A stretch of DNA of 34,452 nucleotides from Caldilineaceae bacterium bin34 (GTDB taxonomy: Bacteria > Chloroflexota > Anaerolineae > Caldilineales > Caldilineaceae), in contig MPMO01000053.1 in NCBI GenBank assembly GCA_002238555.1, positions 1 to 34,452 on the forward strand, written 5' to 3'. Both the position numbers and the translations under genes were made by a program. Position 1 is the first letter of the stretch; the number at the start of each line of letters is the position of its first letter. Positions 7,285 through 14,330 of this stretch are shown piece by piece. The notes beneath the pieces were generated by a model. That model saw nothing but the letters and a program-made list of their open reading frames with translations. It ran no database searches and was not told the DNA's origin.

Positions 7285-8442
7285 ATGAAACTGGGCATCC
7301 TGACAGGCGGCGGCGACGTTCCCGGTCTGAATCCGTGCATCAAGTCCATCGTGGCACGGATGACGGAAGCGGGACACGAAGTGGTTGGGTTCCGTCGCGG
7401 ATGGGCCGGGCCTCTGGAGATCAATCCAGACGATCCGGAGTCGGTCGCCTACCACGCCTACAGCCTCGACGCCGAGGCCGTCCGCACGATCGACCGCACC
7501 GGCGGCACGTTCCTGCATTCCAGCCGGACCAATCCGGGCAAGGTCAAGGCCGGCGCGATCCCGGAGCACCTGTCGGCGGGCGATGCCGCCGACAACGGTG
7601 ACGGCACCTACGACTTCACCCCCACGGTGATCAGAAACCTGGACGCGCTGGGCGTGGAAACCCTGGTCCCGATCGGGGGTGACGACACTCTGGGCTACGG
7701 CGGGCGATTGCACGCCGAAGGTGTCCAGATTGTGGCTTGTCCCAAGACCATGGACAACGATGTCTATGGCACCGACTACTGCATGGGCTTCAGCACCGCG
7801 GTCACGCGCAGCGCCGAGTTCATTACCAACCTGCGCACCAGCGCCGGCTCCCACGAACGCGTCGCCGTGATCGAGCTCTTCGGCCGCAACTCGGGCGAGA
7901 CGGCCCTGATCAGCAGCTACGTGGCGGATGCCGACCGCGCCCTGATCTGCGAAGTTCCCTTCAACCCGGACCGGCTCATGGCGCTCGTCACCGAGGACTG
8001 GAACCGCAACCCCAGCAACTACGCCATGGTGGTGATCAGCGAGGGCGCCACGGTGGAGGGCGGCGAGATCATCGAGTCGGGCCAGGCCGACGCCTTCGGC
8101 CACCGCAAACTGGGCGGCATTGGAGAGATGGTGGGAGCCATGATCGAGGAACACACGGGGTTCGGAATCATCAACCAGAAGCTGGCCTACCTGATGCGCA
8201 CGGGGGCACCGGATGCCTTGGACCTGCTGGTTTCGCGAACCTACGGCCACATGGCCGCGGATCTGCTGCTCCAGGGTCAAAGCGGAAGAATGGTGGCCCT
8301 CCGCGACGGCCGGTTCACCCACATCGACATGGGCGAAGTGACCAAGGGAACGCGGTGCGTCGATGTCGACCGGCTCTACAACGTGGAGACCTACAGGCCG
8401 GAGATGAAGAATCCATTCGGTCTGCCCATGTTCCTGTATTAG
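7285..8442 (+). CDS. pyrophosphate-dependent 6-phosphofructokinase
   Basis: Interconverts fructose 6-phosphate and fructose 1,6-bisphosphate in the cytoplasm. The phosphate-donor signature is readable. ATP-dependent enzymes have GGDGS and PGTIDND, whereas this one has GGDDTLG (Asp134) and PKTMDND (Lys154), the residues known to select pyrophosphate. The N-terminal nucleotide/PPi loop is GILTGGGDVPGLN and the catalytic region is PKTMDNDVYGTDY; VAVIELFGRNSG and KLGGIGEMVGAMIEE follow. Length (385 residues) fits the short PPi-PFK group. Two ATGs are six bases apart (7279, 7285); GGAG is eight bases before the second, so I choose that. PPi use would make the step reversible, serving glycolysis, gluconeogenesis or sugar-phosphate supply. 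A strong hairpin follows the stop. Confidence 0.93.
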   Translation: MKLGILTGGGDVPGLNPCIKSIVARMTEAGHEVVGFRRGWAGPLEINPDDPESVAYHAYSLDAEAVRTIDRTGGTFLHSSRTNPGKVKAGAIPEHLSAGDAADNGDGTYDFTPTVIRNLDALGVETLVPIGGDDTLGYGGRLHAEGVQIVACPKTMDNDVYGTDYCMGFSTAVTRSAEFITNLRTSAGSHERVAVIELFGRNSGETALISSYVADADRALICEVPFNPDRLMALVTEDWNRNPSNYAMVVISEGATVEGGEIIESGQADAFGHRKLGGIGEMVGAMIEEHTGFGIINQKLAYLMRTGAPDALDLLVSRTYGHMAADLLLQGQSGRMVALRDGRFTHIDMGEVTKGTRCVDVDRLYNVETYRPEMKNPFGLPMFLY

Positions 8443-8482
8443 ATCGCCGGCTGCGGCATCGGCGTCGGAACCCCCGGAATCA

Positions 8483-8510
8483 AGGATCGCTCCCGCTTGG
8501 GAGCGATCCT
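8483..8510. terminator. 12-bp perfect hairpin between convergent genes
   Basis: AGGATCGCTCCC at 8483-8494 pairs with GGGAGCGATCCT at 8499-8510 around GCTT. It lies 40 bases after the phosphofructokinase stop and 25 bases past the end of the convergent small gene, so it can serve both directions. No long T-run follows on either strand. Confidence 0.7.
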
Positions 8511-8535
8511 ACTTCATGCTATGGGCCGGAAGGGC

Positions 8536-8748
8536 TCATAGGGCTGCTTCGCGCATGCCTGCCCAATGGGTGCGGGTGTTCGGCTGAACACGCCGCCCCA
8601 GAGCGATCAGGACGGAACCCAGCCAGGCCCGGAAGGGCGAGGCCGTTGGCCGCACCTCCTCCTGGGCGAGTTCCCGATACACGAACACTCCCCCGCCCAA
8701 GACCTTGCTCATCATTCCCAGCGCCAAAGCTGTCGTCAATTCGGACAT
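8536..8748 (-). CDS. small unknown protein, 70 residues
   Basis: I do not recognise the family. The start is supported by AGGGGA seven bases before the ATG at 8748. The protein begins SELTTALALGMMSKVLGGGV, a mildly hydrophobic segment, continues with an acidic link ELAQEEV and ends with a short amphipathic stretch WLGSVLIALGRRVQ and a basic tail. It could be a small membrane-associated or partner protein. It stands alone between the phosphofructokinase (convergent) and tRNA-Arg. The reading frame extends upstream to 8850 but the ribosome binding site decides the shorter form. Confidence 0.5.
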   Translation of the reverse strand: MSELTTALALGMMSKVLGGGVFVYRELAQEEVRPTASPFRAWLGSVLIALGRRVQPNTRTHWAGMREAAL

Positions 8749-8930
8749 GTGACTTCCCCTGTGTGACTTGACCGTCAAGGGAAGTGTCTGTCCCGGGCGT
8801 GCAGGAACCGTGTCAGGCCTGTGCCAGATTTGTGTCAGAACCGTCCGCACGGTCCGGCGATGTCCGGGTTCGCAGCGCGGCCGGCCGCCCCCTTCCTGCC
8901 GGCGCCGGATTCCCGGTCTCGGCGCTGGTG

Positions 8931-8936
8931 TACAAT
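8931..8936 (+). promoter_or_regulatory. probable -10 box of the tRNA-Arg gene
   Basis: TACAAT lies 10 bases before the first base of the tRNA, the spacing expected if transcription starts a few bases upstream of the mature 5' end. No good -35 hexamer is seen at 16-18 bp. Confidence 0.5.
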
Positions 8937-8946
8937 CCCGCCGCCA

Positions 8947-9023
8947 GCCTCCTTAGCTCAGCTGGATAGAGCAGCTGCCTTCTAAGCAGCGGGTCGTGGG
9001 TTCGAGTCCTACAGGAGGTGCCA
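8947..9023 (+). tRNA. tRNA-Arg (anticodon TCT)
   Basis: A full 77-nt cloverleaf can be drawn. The acceptor stem is GCCTCCT/AGGAGGT with a terminal G-U pair, the D arm GCTC/GAGC, the anticodon stem GCTGC/GCAGC with loop CTTCTAA (anticodon TCT, reading AGA/AGG), a five-base variable loop, the T arm GTGGG-TTCGAGT-CCTAC, discriminator G and an encoded CCA at 9021-9023. The CCA tail is genome-encoded. A T-tailed hairpin follows 31 bases later. Confidence 0.97.
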
Positions 9024-9054
9024 AACCGGTTGCAGCGTCAGGTCCAAGACCGCG

Positions 9055-9081
9055 AACCCGTCGGCGTTGCCGACGGGTTTT
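9055..9081 (+). terminator. Rho-independent terminator after tRNA-Arg
   Basis: AACCCGTCGG at 9055-9064 pairs with CCGACGGGTT at 9070-9079 and the stem runs into TTTT (9078-9081). It also lies just past the stop of the convergent ThuA-like gene (9097), so it may act in both directions. Confidence 0.85.
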
Positions 9082-9096
9082 CCGTTGGTTCCGGGA

Positions 9097-9876
9097 TCAG
9101 CCGACGCGCACCCGCTCGTCCGAGACCGCGCCGATGGGTTCAAGGGATTCCCGCTCGTTGATGGCCACCGGCCGCGTGGAGCCCTTCTGCGAGTAGGGGT
9201 AGTCCGGTCCCGCCACGGGTGTTGCCCAACGCACCGCGTTGGCCAACACCCGGTGGATTTCCGGCTGGGTGTAGATCGGGAAAGTCTCGTGTCCGGGACG
9301 GAAGTAGAAGATCTTGCCGTTCCCGCGGTGGAAACAGCAACCACTGCGGAATACATTCCCGCCCTCAAACCAGCTGACAAACACCAGTTCGTCCGGCTGC
9401 GGGATGTCGAACAGTTCCCCGTACATCTCGCACTGGGGAATTTCGAAGTAGGGCGGCAGGCCCTGGGCAATGGGATGGCCGGGCCGCACAACCCAGATCC
9501 GCTCCCGCTCGCTGGCCTCGCGCCAGCGCAAACTGCACGAAGTTCCCATCAGCTTGCGGAAGATCTTCGAGAAATGCCCGGAGTGGAGCACGATCAGTCC
9601 CATTCCTTCGAGCACCCGCTTCTGCACCTTGTCGACAATGCCGTCGTCGACCTCGTGGTGGGCCATGTGGCCCCACCAAAGCATGACGTCCGTGGCCTCC
9701 AGGACCTCGTCCGTCAACCCGTGTTCCGGCTCGTCCAATGTCGCCGTGCCCACATCGGTGATGCCGTGGGCGGCCAAGCCATCCTTGATGGCGCCGTGCA
9801 TCCCGTCGGGATAGAGGGCCGCAATCTCCGCGTGCACCTTTTCGTGACGGAATTCGTTCCAGATGGTGATTCTCAT
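9097..9876 (-). CDS. ThuA-like protein (trehalose utilisation family)
   Basis: A 259-residue protein of the ThuA family, which has a class-I glutamine-amidotransferase-like fold and is usually found in sugar catabolic loci; the biochemical role is not settled. Visible features are RITIWNEFRHE, YPDGMHGAI, VMLWWGHMAHHEVDD, MGLIVLHSGHFSKIFRKLMG, GHPIAQGLP, EMYGELFDIP and FRPGHETFPIY; these match the ThuA core with its His- and Trp-rich pocket. Start at 9876 with GGAGG nine bases upstream; the longer frame to 9978 has no such site. Fifty-two bases upstream is the stop of a Gfo/Idh/MocA dehydrogenase on the same strand. That pairing is common in sugar-degradation operons and suggests co-transcription. 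Confidence 0.88.
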   Translation of the reverse strand: MRITIWNEFRHEKVHAEIAALYPDGMHGAIKDGLAAHGITDVGTATLDEPEHGLTDEVLEATDVMLWWGHMAHHEVDDGIVDKVQKRVLEGMGLIVLHSGHFSKIFRKLMGTSCSLRWREASERERIWVVRPGHPIAQGLPPYFEIPQCEMYGELFDIPQPDELVFVSWFEGGNVFRSGCCFHRGNGKIFYFRPGHETFPIYTQPEIHRVLANAVRWATPVAGPDYPYSQKGSTRPVAINERESLEPIGAVSDERVRVG

Positions 9877-9928
9877 TGTGACCAGCCTCCATGGAGCCGT
9901 GATCGAAGGAAAAACGGGGGTGGGAACG

Positions 9929-10954
9929 TCAACAAGGGACCACCTGGCCATTCCGGGCGGCTGATTCCTTGATGGCATCCCAAAGTCTCAGCATCCGCAA
10001 GCCGACTTCGGGAGGCGACGGATTCTCGATGCGGCCGGCCCGCACGTCCAGGAACCGGTGCCAAGCCGTCCGCATGGCCGGCAGTTCCACACGCCGGAAG
10101 TCCTCGTCACCGTCCTCCTGGACTTCCACCCAGCGTCCCCACATGCACGCCTTGAGGTGTGCCTTCTCGGCGAAGACGTGGATTGTGGAACTGCAGCTCT
10201 TGACTGCGTTGCCGCACCCGTGGATGGTCACGAAGGTTCCGGACTGCAAACGGCCCATGGCCGCCGCCATGATGTCGACGGCCATGTCGTCGTTGTTGAG
10301 CCAGGCGGCCACCTCCACGAAGTCCTCGCCGGCCAGATCGGCAATCGTGTTCATCAGGTGGGCGCCGGTGTCGAACATGAACCCGCCGCCGGACACGTGC
10401 GGATCAAGGCGCCAGCGGCCATCCGCCAGCCCTTTCCAGCTCTGCCACACGGTGCCGCTGATGGCCAGCACCCGGCCGTAGGGCCCATCGTGCAGCTGTT
10501 CGGAAGCCCAGCGGATTTGCGGCGACAGGCTGCCCTGGAAGGCCACGGTCACCAATTTGCCGGTTTCGTCCCGCTTGGCAATGACACGTTCGGCTTCCTC
10601 CTTGCTCACCACCATGGGTTTTTCGACCAGGACGTCCAACCCGGCGTCGAGACTGGCGACGACGTGGTCGTGGTGCATGGCATGGGGGGTGACGATGAAG
10701 ACGGCATCCAGATCCGCTGCGTGCCCTTCCAGCAAGGCATCCAGGTCCGGCACGTTCTCGGGGACCGCGACCCCGGCTTCCTCAAACAACTCACAGGTCA
10801 ACTCGTAATTCTCGGCCATGGGTTCGCACACGACGCCGACATGCGTGCCCCGGGGATCTGCCAGCATGGAACGGAGGTGGTTGCGGGCCATGCCTCCGCA
10901 ACCGATGATGGCCGTGCGCGTGACCGCTTCCTGGGCGGCAGAAGTAGACGCCAT
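9929..10954 (-). CDS. Gfo/Idh/MocA family oxidoreductase
   Basis: NAD(P)-dependent sugar or inositol dehydrogenase-type protein, 341 residues, substrate unknown. The Rossmann motif AIIGCGGMARNHLRSM is at the N-terminus. The family signature DAVFIVTPHAMHHDHVVASLDAG and the strictly typical VEKPMVVSKEEAERVI (the EKP motif with its catalytic-pocket Lys) follow. The C-terminal sheet domain begins around GSLSPQIRWASEQLHDG and includes GGGFMFDTGAHLMNTI, with the conserved Asp and His of the active site. The start ATG at 10954 has no strong Shine-Dalgarno. The gene is upstream of and probably co-transcribed with the ThuA-like gene and divergent from maf; the 186-bp gap to maf should hold both promoters. 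Confidence 0.92.
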   Translation of the reverse strand: MASTSAAQEAVTRTAIIGCGGMARNHLRSMLADPRGTHVGVVCEPMAENYELTCELFEEAGVAVPENVPDLDALLEGHAADLDAVFIVTPHAMHHDHVVASLDAGLDVLVEKPMVVSKEEAERVIAKRDETGKLVTVAFQGSLSPQIRWASEQLHDGPYGRVLAISGTVWQSWKGLADGRWRLDPHVSGGGFMFDTGAHLMNTIADLAGEDFVEVAAWLNNDDMAVDIMAAAMGRLQSGTFVTIHGCGNAVKSCSSTIHVFAEKAHLKACMWGRWVEVQEDGDEDFRRVELPAMRTAWHRFLDVRAGRIENPSPPEVGLRMLRLWDAIKESAARNGQVVPC

Positions 10955-11140
10955 GTGTTGAGGACCCTGGTGTTGGGGGAAATCCGAACCGCCGCAAATT
11001 TGGCCCGGACATGCAGCCTCAAAGGCGATTGAGGCCCCTCAATTGTACTTTGTGCCTGCGGGCGGTGCACGATTCACGTACCCGCATCCCAGCTTGTTCC
11101 CGGCGGCGGCCGCCGTGTCCGCCAACCGGCGCCCAATCCC

Positions 11141-11833
11141 ATGGAAACACCCCCTATGACTTCGGACACCCCCTCCCGGAACGGAACCCTGATCCTTGCT
11201 TCGGCGAGTCCTCGGCGACAGGCGTTTCTCAGGGCATTGGGACTTCCGATCCGCCTCCACCCGGCGGATGTGGACGAATCGCCCCTGCCCAACGAAACCC
11301 CGGAATGCATGACCCGGCGGCTGGCGTCCCTGAAGGCGGAAACGGCCCGGACCGACCTGCCAAGCGATCTGTTGGCCGAGCCGGCCCTGCTACTGGGCCT
11401 GGACACCACCGTGGCACATGCGGGCGACATTCTGGGGAAGCCGAAAGACGACCTTGAGGCGGTATCGTTTCTGCGCCGGCTGCGCACTGGACCGCACGAA
11501 GTTTGCACAGGCTACTGCCTGATCAACCTCCCAACCGGAAGACGGCGGACGGGGGTGCACGTATCCCGACTGACCATGCGCAACTACACGGACGCGGACA
11601 TCGACCGGTACGTCCGGACCGGCGATCCGTTCGACAAAGCCGGGGGCTATGCCCTGCAGGACCAGGACTTCGATCCCGTGGCGCAGGTGGACGGCTGTGC
11701 GGCCAGCGTCATGGGCATGCCGATACACCATCTGCTGCACCTGCTGCGCGACGAACTGGGCTGGCCAGTCCCAGCGGACTTTACCTCGGTCTGTGTCAGA
11801 CTCACCGGGCGCCCCTGCTGTCAAACACCTTGA
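11141..11833 (+). CDS. maf: Maf family nucleotide pyrophosphatase
   Basis: House-cleaning nucleoside triphosphate pyrophosphatase that removes non-canonical or excess nucleotides. The signature is LILASASPRRQAFLRALG at the N-terminus, then DESPLPNETPECMTRRLA, LGLDTTVAHAGDILGKPKD (the acidic metal site) and GDPFDKAGGYALQDQD. Length of 230 residues is slightly long because of a Pro/Ser-rich N-terminal start and a Cys-Cys tail. Start is ambiguous between ATG 11141 and ATG 11156; neither has a strong ribosome site. I cannot say from sequence alone whether it prefers dTTP/UTP or modified bases. The stop is six bases before the helicase start, so the two are probably one transcript. Confidence 0.93.
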   Translation: METPPMTSDTPSRNGTLILASASPRRQAFLRALGLPIRLHPADVDESPLPNETPECMTRRLASLKAETARTDLPSDLLAEPALLLGLDTTVAHAGDILGKPKDDLEAVSFLRRLRTGPHEVCTGYCLINLPTGRRRTGVHVSRLTMRNYTDADIDRYVRTGDPFDKAGGYALQDQDFDPVAQVDGCAASVMGMPIHHLLHLLRDELGWPVPADFTSVCVRLTGRPCCQTP

Positions 11834-11839
11834 TTTGCC

Positions 11840-13837
11840 GTGACCCCTCATCCACTGCTCGCCAAGCTGAACACCACCCAGCAAGAAGCGGTCTCGCTGC
11901 CCATCGGACCGGCCCAGATCATGGCCGGTCCGGGCTCGGGCAAGACCCGGGTCCTGACCCATCGGATTGCCTGGCTGGTTCGGGAACTGGACGTCGCCCG
12001 CAACCGCATCCTGGCCGTCACCTTCACCAACAAGGCTGCCGGCGAGATGCGGCAGCGCGCACTCGAGTTGCTCGAGTCCCTGGACCAGGATGAGCGCGGT
12101 TTCGGATGGCGGCGTCCCATGGCCATCGGCACGTTCCATTCCATCTGTGCCCGCATCCTGCGCGTGGAGTATGAACACACACCGTACGAGCGCAACTGGA
12201 TCATCGTCGATGCCGACGACCAGAAATCGGTCATCAAGGAAATCCTCGCCTCCAGGCCCGCCTCGGACAACAACCAATTCGCCGTGTTGGCCGACATCAG
12301 CAGAGCCAAGGACCGGGGACTGACCGCATCGGAGTTCGCGGCCCAGGCCTCCTCCGTCCTCGACATCCGCCTGGCCCCGATCTATGCGGACTATGAAAAG
12401 GCCCTGAGGACCAACAACGCCCTGGACTTCGACGATCTCCTGCTGCACGCGCTGCGGCTGTTCCGCAGCAACCAGGATGTGCTGGACCGGTACCGCGCCC
12501 GTTGGCCGCACGTTCTGGTCGACGAATTCCAGGACACCAACGGGACCCAGTACGAACTGGTGAAGCTGCTGGCCGCCCATCCGGATTCGCTCCAAAGCCT
12601 GTTTGTGGTGGGCGACGAGGATCAGTCGATCTACGCGTTCCGGGGCGCCAATCGCCGCAACCTCGCCCGGTTGCGACGGGACTTCCCGGCGATCCGGACA
12701 GTCGTCCTGGAGGAAAACTACCGCAGCACGCAGCAAATCCTGGACGTGGCCAACAGCCTGATCCGGCACAATCGCGGACGCACCCACAAGGAACTGTTCA
12801 CAGGCAATCCCGACGGCCAGCAGGTAGTGTTGGTGGACGCCGCCGGCGGCGACTCGGAAGCCGACTGGATCGCCCGCAGTGCCGCCAGCCTGCTGCGCGA
12901 GGGAACGTTCGGGCATGAGGACATCGCGGTGATGTACCGCATGCATGCGCTCAGCCGGGCCCTGGAGGAAGCATTCCTGAACCATCGCATCGCCTATCGC
13001 CTGATTGGCGCCATGCGGTTCTACGACCGGGCCGAGATCAAGGACGCCCTGGCGTTCCTGCGTTTTTTGGTCAACCCGCTGGATGCCCTGTCGCTGGCGC
13101 GCATCATCAACAAGCCGGCGCGCGGCATCGGGGCGAAAACCCTGGCCCGGCTGATCGAGTGCCGGGACCGGTGGGGGCTCTCCGTCTCCGACGCCCTGAC
13201 GGTGGCTTGCCGCGGGCCCGAAGCAGTGGCGCACATGGCTCGGGACGCCTGGGAACGGCACCCGTCGCCGTTCACGGGTCGTGCCCTGCGCAGCCTGCAG
13301 GCATTCGAGAGTCTGGCTGCCGAGTGGCGGGAACGGCTGTACACCGAGGACCTCACCATCGATGCCGGCCTTTTTCTGGCCGACGTCCTCGAATCGTCAG
13401 GGTACCGCGCGCGCCTGATTGCATCCGGCGAGCAGGATGAACACCGTCTCGAAAACCTGGACGAACTGGTGGGCCTGGCCTCGGAGTTCGAACCGGAGAG
13501 CGATGCGGAGGAGCTGGCCCTCAACCCGGTGGAGCTGTTCCTGGAGCATGTCAGCCTGATTTCCGCGGCGGACGAACGGGACGACGACGAGCCGAAGATC
13601 ACGCTCATGACCCTGCACAACGCCAAGGGGCTCGAATACCCGGTGGTCTACACCCCGGGGGGGGGTTGTCCGGAGCCTGGCCCGCCGGTTTGCGGCGGGG
13701 GAGGAAGGGGACGGGGGGGAGCCGAAGATCACGCTCATGACCCTGCACAACGCCAAGGGGCTCGAATACCCGGTGGTCTACATCCCGGGCGTGGACGAGG
13801 ACCTGTTGCCTCACTTCCGCGCCCGCGACACCGGTGA
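11840..13837 (+). CDS. uvrD: UvrD/PcrA-type DNA helicase, 5' part (frameshifted by an internal duplication)
   Basis: Superfamily 1 3'-5' DNA helicase for repair and replication-fork clearing. It starts with GTG at 11840, six bases after maf. Motifs in order: Q-motif region LNTTQQEAV, Walker A AGPGSGKT (residues 29-36), Ia VTFTNKAAGEMRQR, Walker B VLVDEFQDTNGTQYE, III VVGDEDQSIYAFRGA, IV VVLEENYRSTQQILD, and motif V LMTLHNAKGLEYPVVY. Directly after motif V the frame is lost. A 130-bp segment (13653-13782) repeats the preceding 130 bp imperfectly, shifts the frame by one, and the ORF then runs 18 codons of out-of-frame residues past the second motif V to 13837. Motif VI and the C-terminus are encoded in the other frame from 13737. 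Removing 130 bp gives one uninterrupted 780-codon gene of normal length. Confidence 0.9.
   Translation: MTPHPLLAKLNTTQQEAVSLPIGPAQIMAGPGSGKTRVLTHRIAWLVRELDVARNRILAVTFTNKAAGEMRQRALELLESLDQDERGFGWRRPMAIGTFHSICARILRVEYEHTPYERNWIIVDADDQKSVIKEILASRPASDNNQFAVLADISRAKDRGLTASEFAAQASSVLDIRLAPIYADYEKALRTNNALDFDDLLLHALRLFRSNQDVLDRYRARWPHVLVDEFQDTNGTQYELVKLLAAHPDSLQSLFVVGDEDQSIYAFRGANRRNLARLRRDFPAIRTVVLEENYRSTQQILDVANSLIRHNRGRTHKELFTGNPDGQQVVLVDAAGGDSEADWIARSAASLLREGTFGHEDIAVMYRMHALSRALEEAFLNHRIAYRLIGAMRFYDRAEIKDALAFLRFLVNPLDALSLARIINKPARGIGAKTLARLIECRDRWGLSVSDALTVACRGPEAVAHMARDAWERHPSPFTGRALRSLQAFESLAAEWRERLYTEDLTIDAGLFLADVLESSGYRARLIASGEQDEHRLENLDELVGLASEFEPESDAEELALNPVELFLEHVSLISAADERDDDEPKITLMTLHNAKGLEYPVVYTPGGGCPEPGPPVCGGGGRGRGGAEDHAHDPAQRQGARIPGGLHPGRGRGPVASLPRPRHR
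13523..13782 (+). repeat. 130-bp imperfect tandem duplication inside uvrD
   Basis: Copy 1 is 13523-13652 and copy 2 is 13653-13782. The last 64 bases are identical (13589-13652 and 13719-13782). The first 66 align without gaps but with many differences, about two thirds of which are changes to G in copy 2, including a run of nine G at 13657-13665. The unit is not a multiple of three, so it shifts the helicase frame. See findings for the choice between genuine duplication and assembly error. Confidence 0.85.
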
Positions 13838-14312
13838 CCGGGAAGACATCGAAGAGGAACGACGGCTCCTCTACGTCGGAGTTACCCGGGCCGAACGGCT
13901 GCTGTTTCTGACCCGGGCCGATCAGCGCTTTGTCCGCGGACGCACCATGCGCTACCGGGAGAGCCGGTTCCTGAACGAGATCGACCCCGGTCTCCTGATT
14001 CGCGAAACGTGGCCCCAGTGGCGCGCGGTGGGACAGGGTTCGTCCCTGGGCGGGCGACAGGCCGACGCCTACAGGCTTCGCCCGTCACGCCATGACTGGT
14101 CGTCGGTCGAGGCCGATGCAGACCCGACTCCGGCCGCGCCGGCTGTGGCGCAGTTCAAGGCGGGCATGAACGTTCGCCACCAGATCTTCGGCACGGGCAA
14201 GGTGATTGGCTCCAAACTGCTCGCCGACGGGGACGAGGAGGTGACGGTTGCGTTCCGCCAGCACGGCCTCAAGACCGTGCTGAATTCGATCGCCGGTCTC
14301 GAACCGGCCTGA
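13737..14312 (+). CDS. uvrD: UvrD/PcrA-type DNA helicase, 3' part (motifs V-VI and C-terminal domain)
   Basis: Continuation of the helicase in the frame that is correct after the duplication. It begins with the second copy of motif V (MTLHNAKGLEYPVVYIPGVD), then DEDLLPHFRA, motif VI EEERRLLYVGVTRAERLLFL, a linker rich in Arg and Asp, and the PcrA-type C-terminal Tudor-like domain GMNVRHQIFGTGKVIGSKL ... VTVAFRQHGLKTVLNSIAGL. The Tudor-like end links UvrD/PcrA to RNA polymerase in known species. The ATG at 13737 is an internal Met and not a natural start. In the present sequence this piece cannot act as a helicase alone. Confidence 0.85.
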   Translation: MTLHNAKGLEYPVVYIPGVDEDLLPHFRARDTGDREDIEEERRLLYVGVTRAERLLFLTRADQRFVRGRTMRYRESRFLNEIDPGLLIRETWPQWRAVGQGSSLGGRQADAYRLRPSRHDWSSVEADADPTPAAPAVAQFKAGMNVRHQIFGTGKVIGSKLLADGDEEVTVAFRQHGLKTVLNSIAGLEPA

Positions 14313-14330
14313 GTCACCCAATCCCCAACC

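Noticed and set aside
6508..8322. A 604-residue open frame on the minus strand opposite the glycosyltransferase and phosphofructokinase
   Set aside because: Low-complexity Arg/Gly/His/Gln composition with no family motif. It is a GC-driven antisense shadow of two well-supported genes. The same holds for minus-strand frames at 11390-13261, 23618-25228 and 25546-27195.
8800..8845. Repeated GTGTCAG-like words before tRNA-Arg as an operator
   Set aside because: The words are short, imperfect and irregularly spaced; no support beyond chance.
13657..13665. G9 run as a phase-variation switch in uvrD
   Set aside because: The run is part of a noisy duplicated segment with a G-biased error pattern; changing its length would not restore the gene without also leaving a duplicated motif V.
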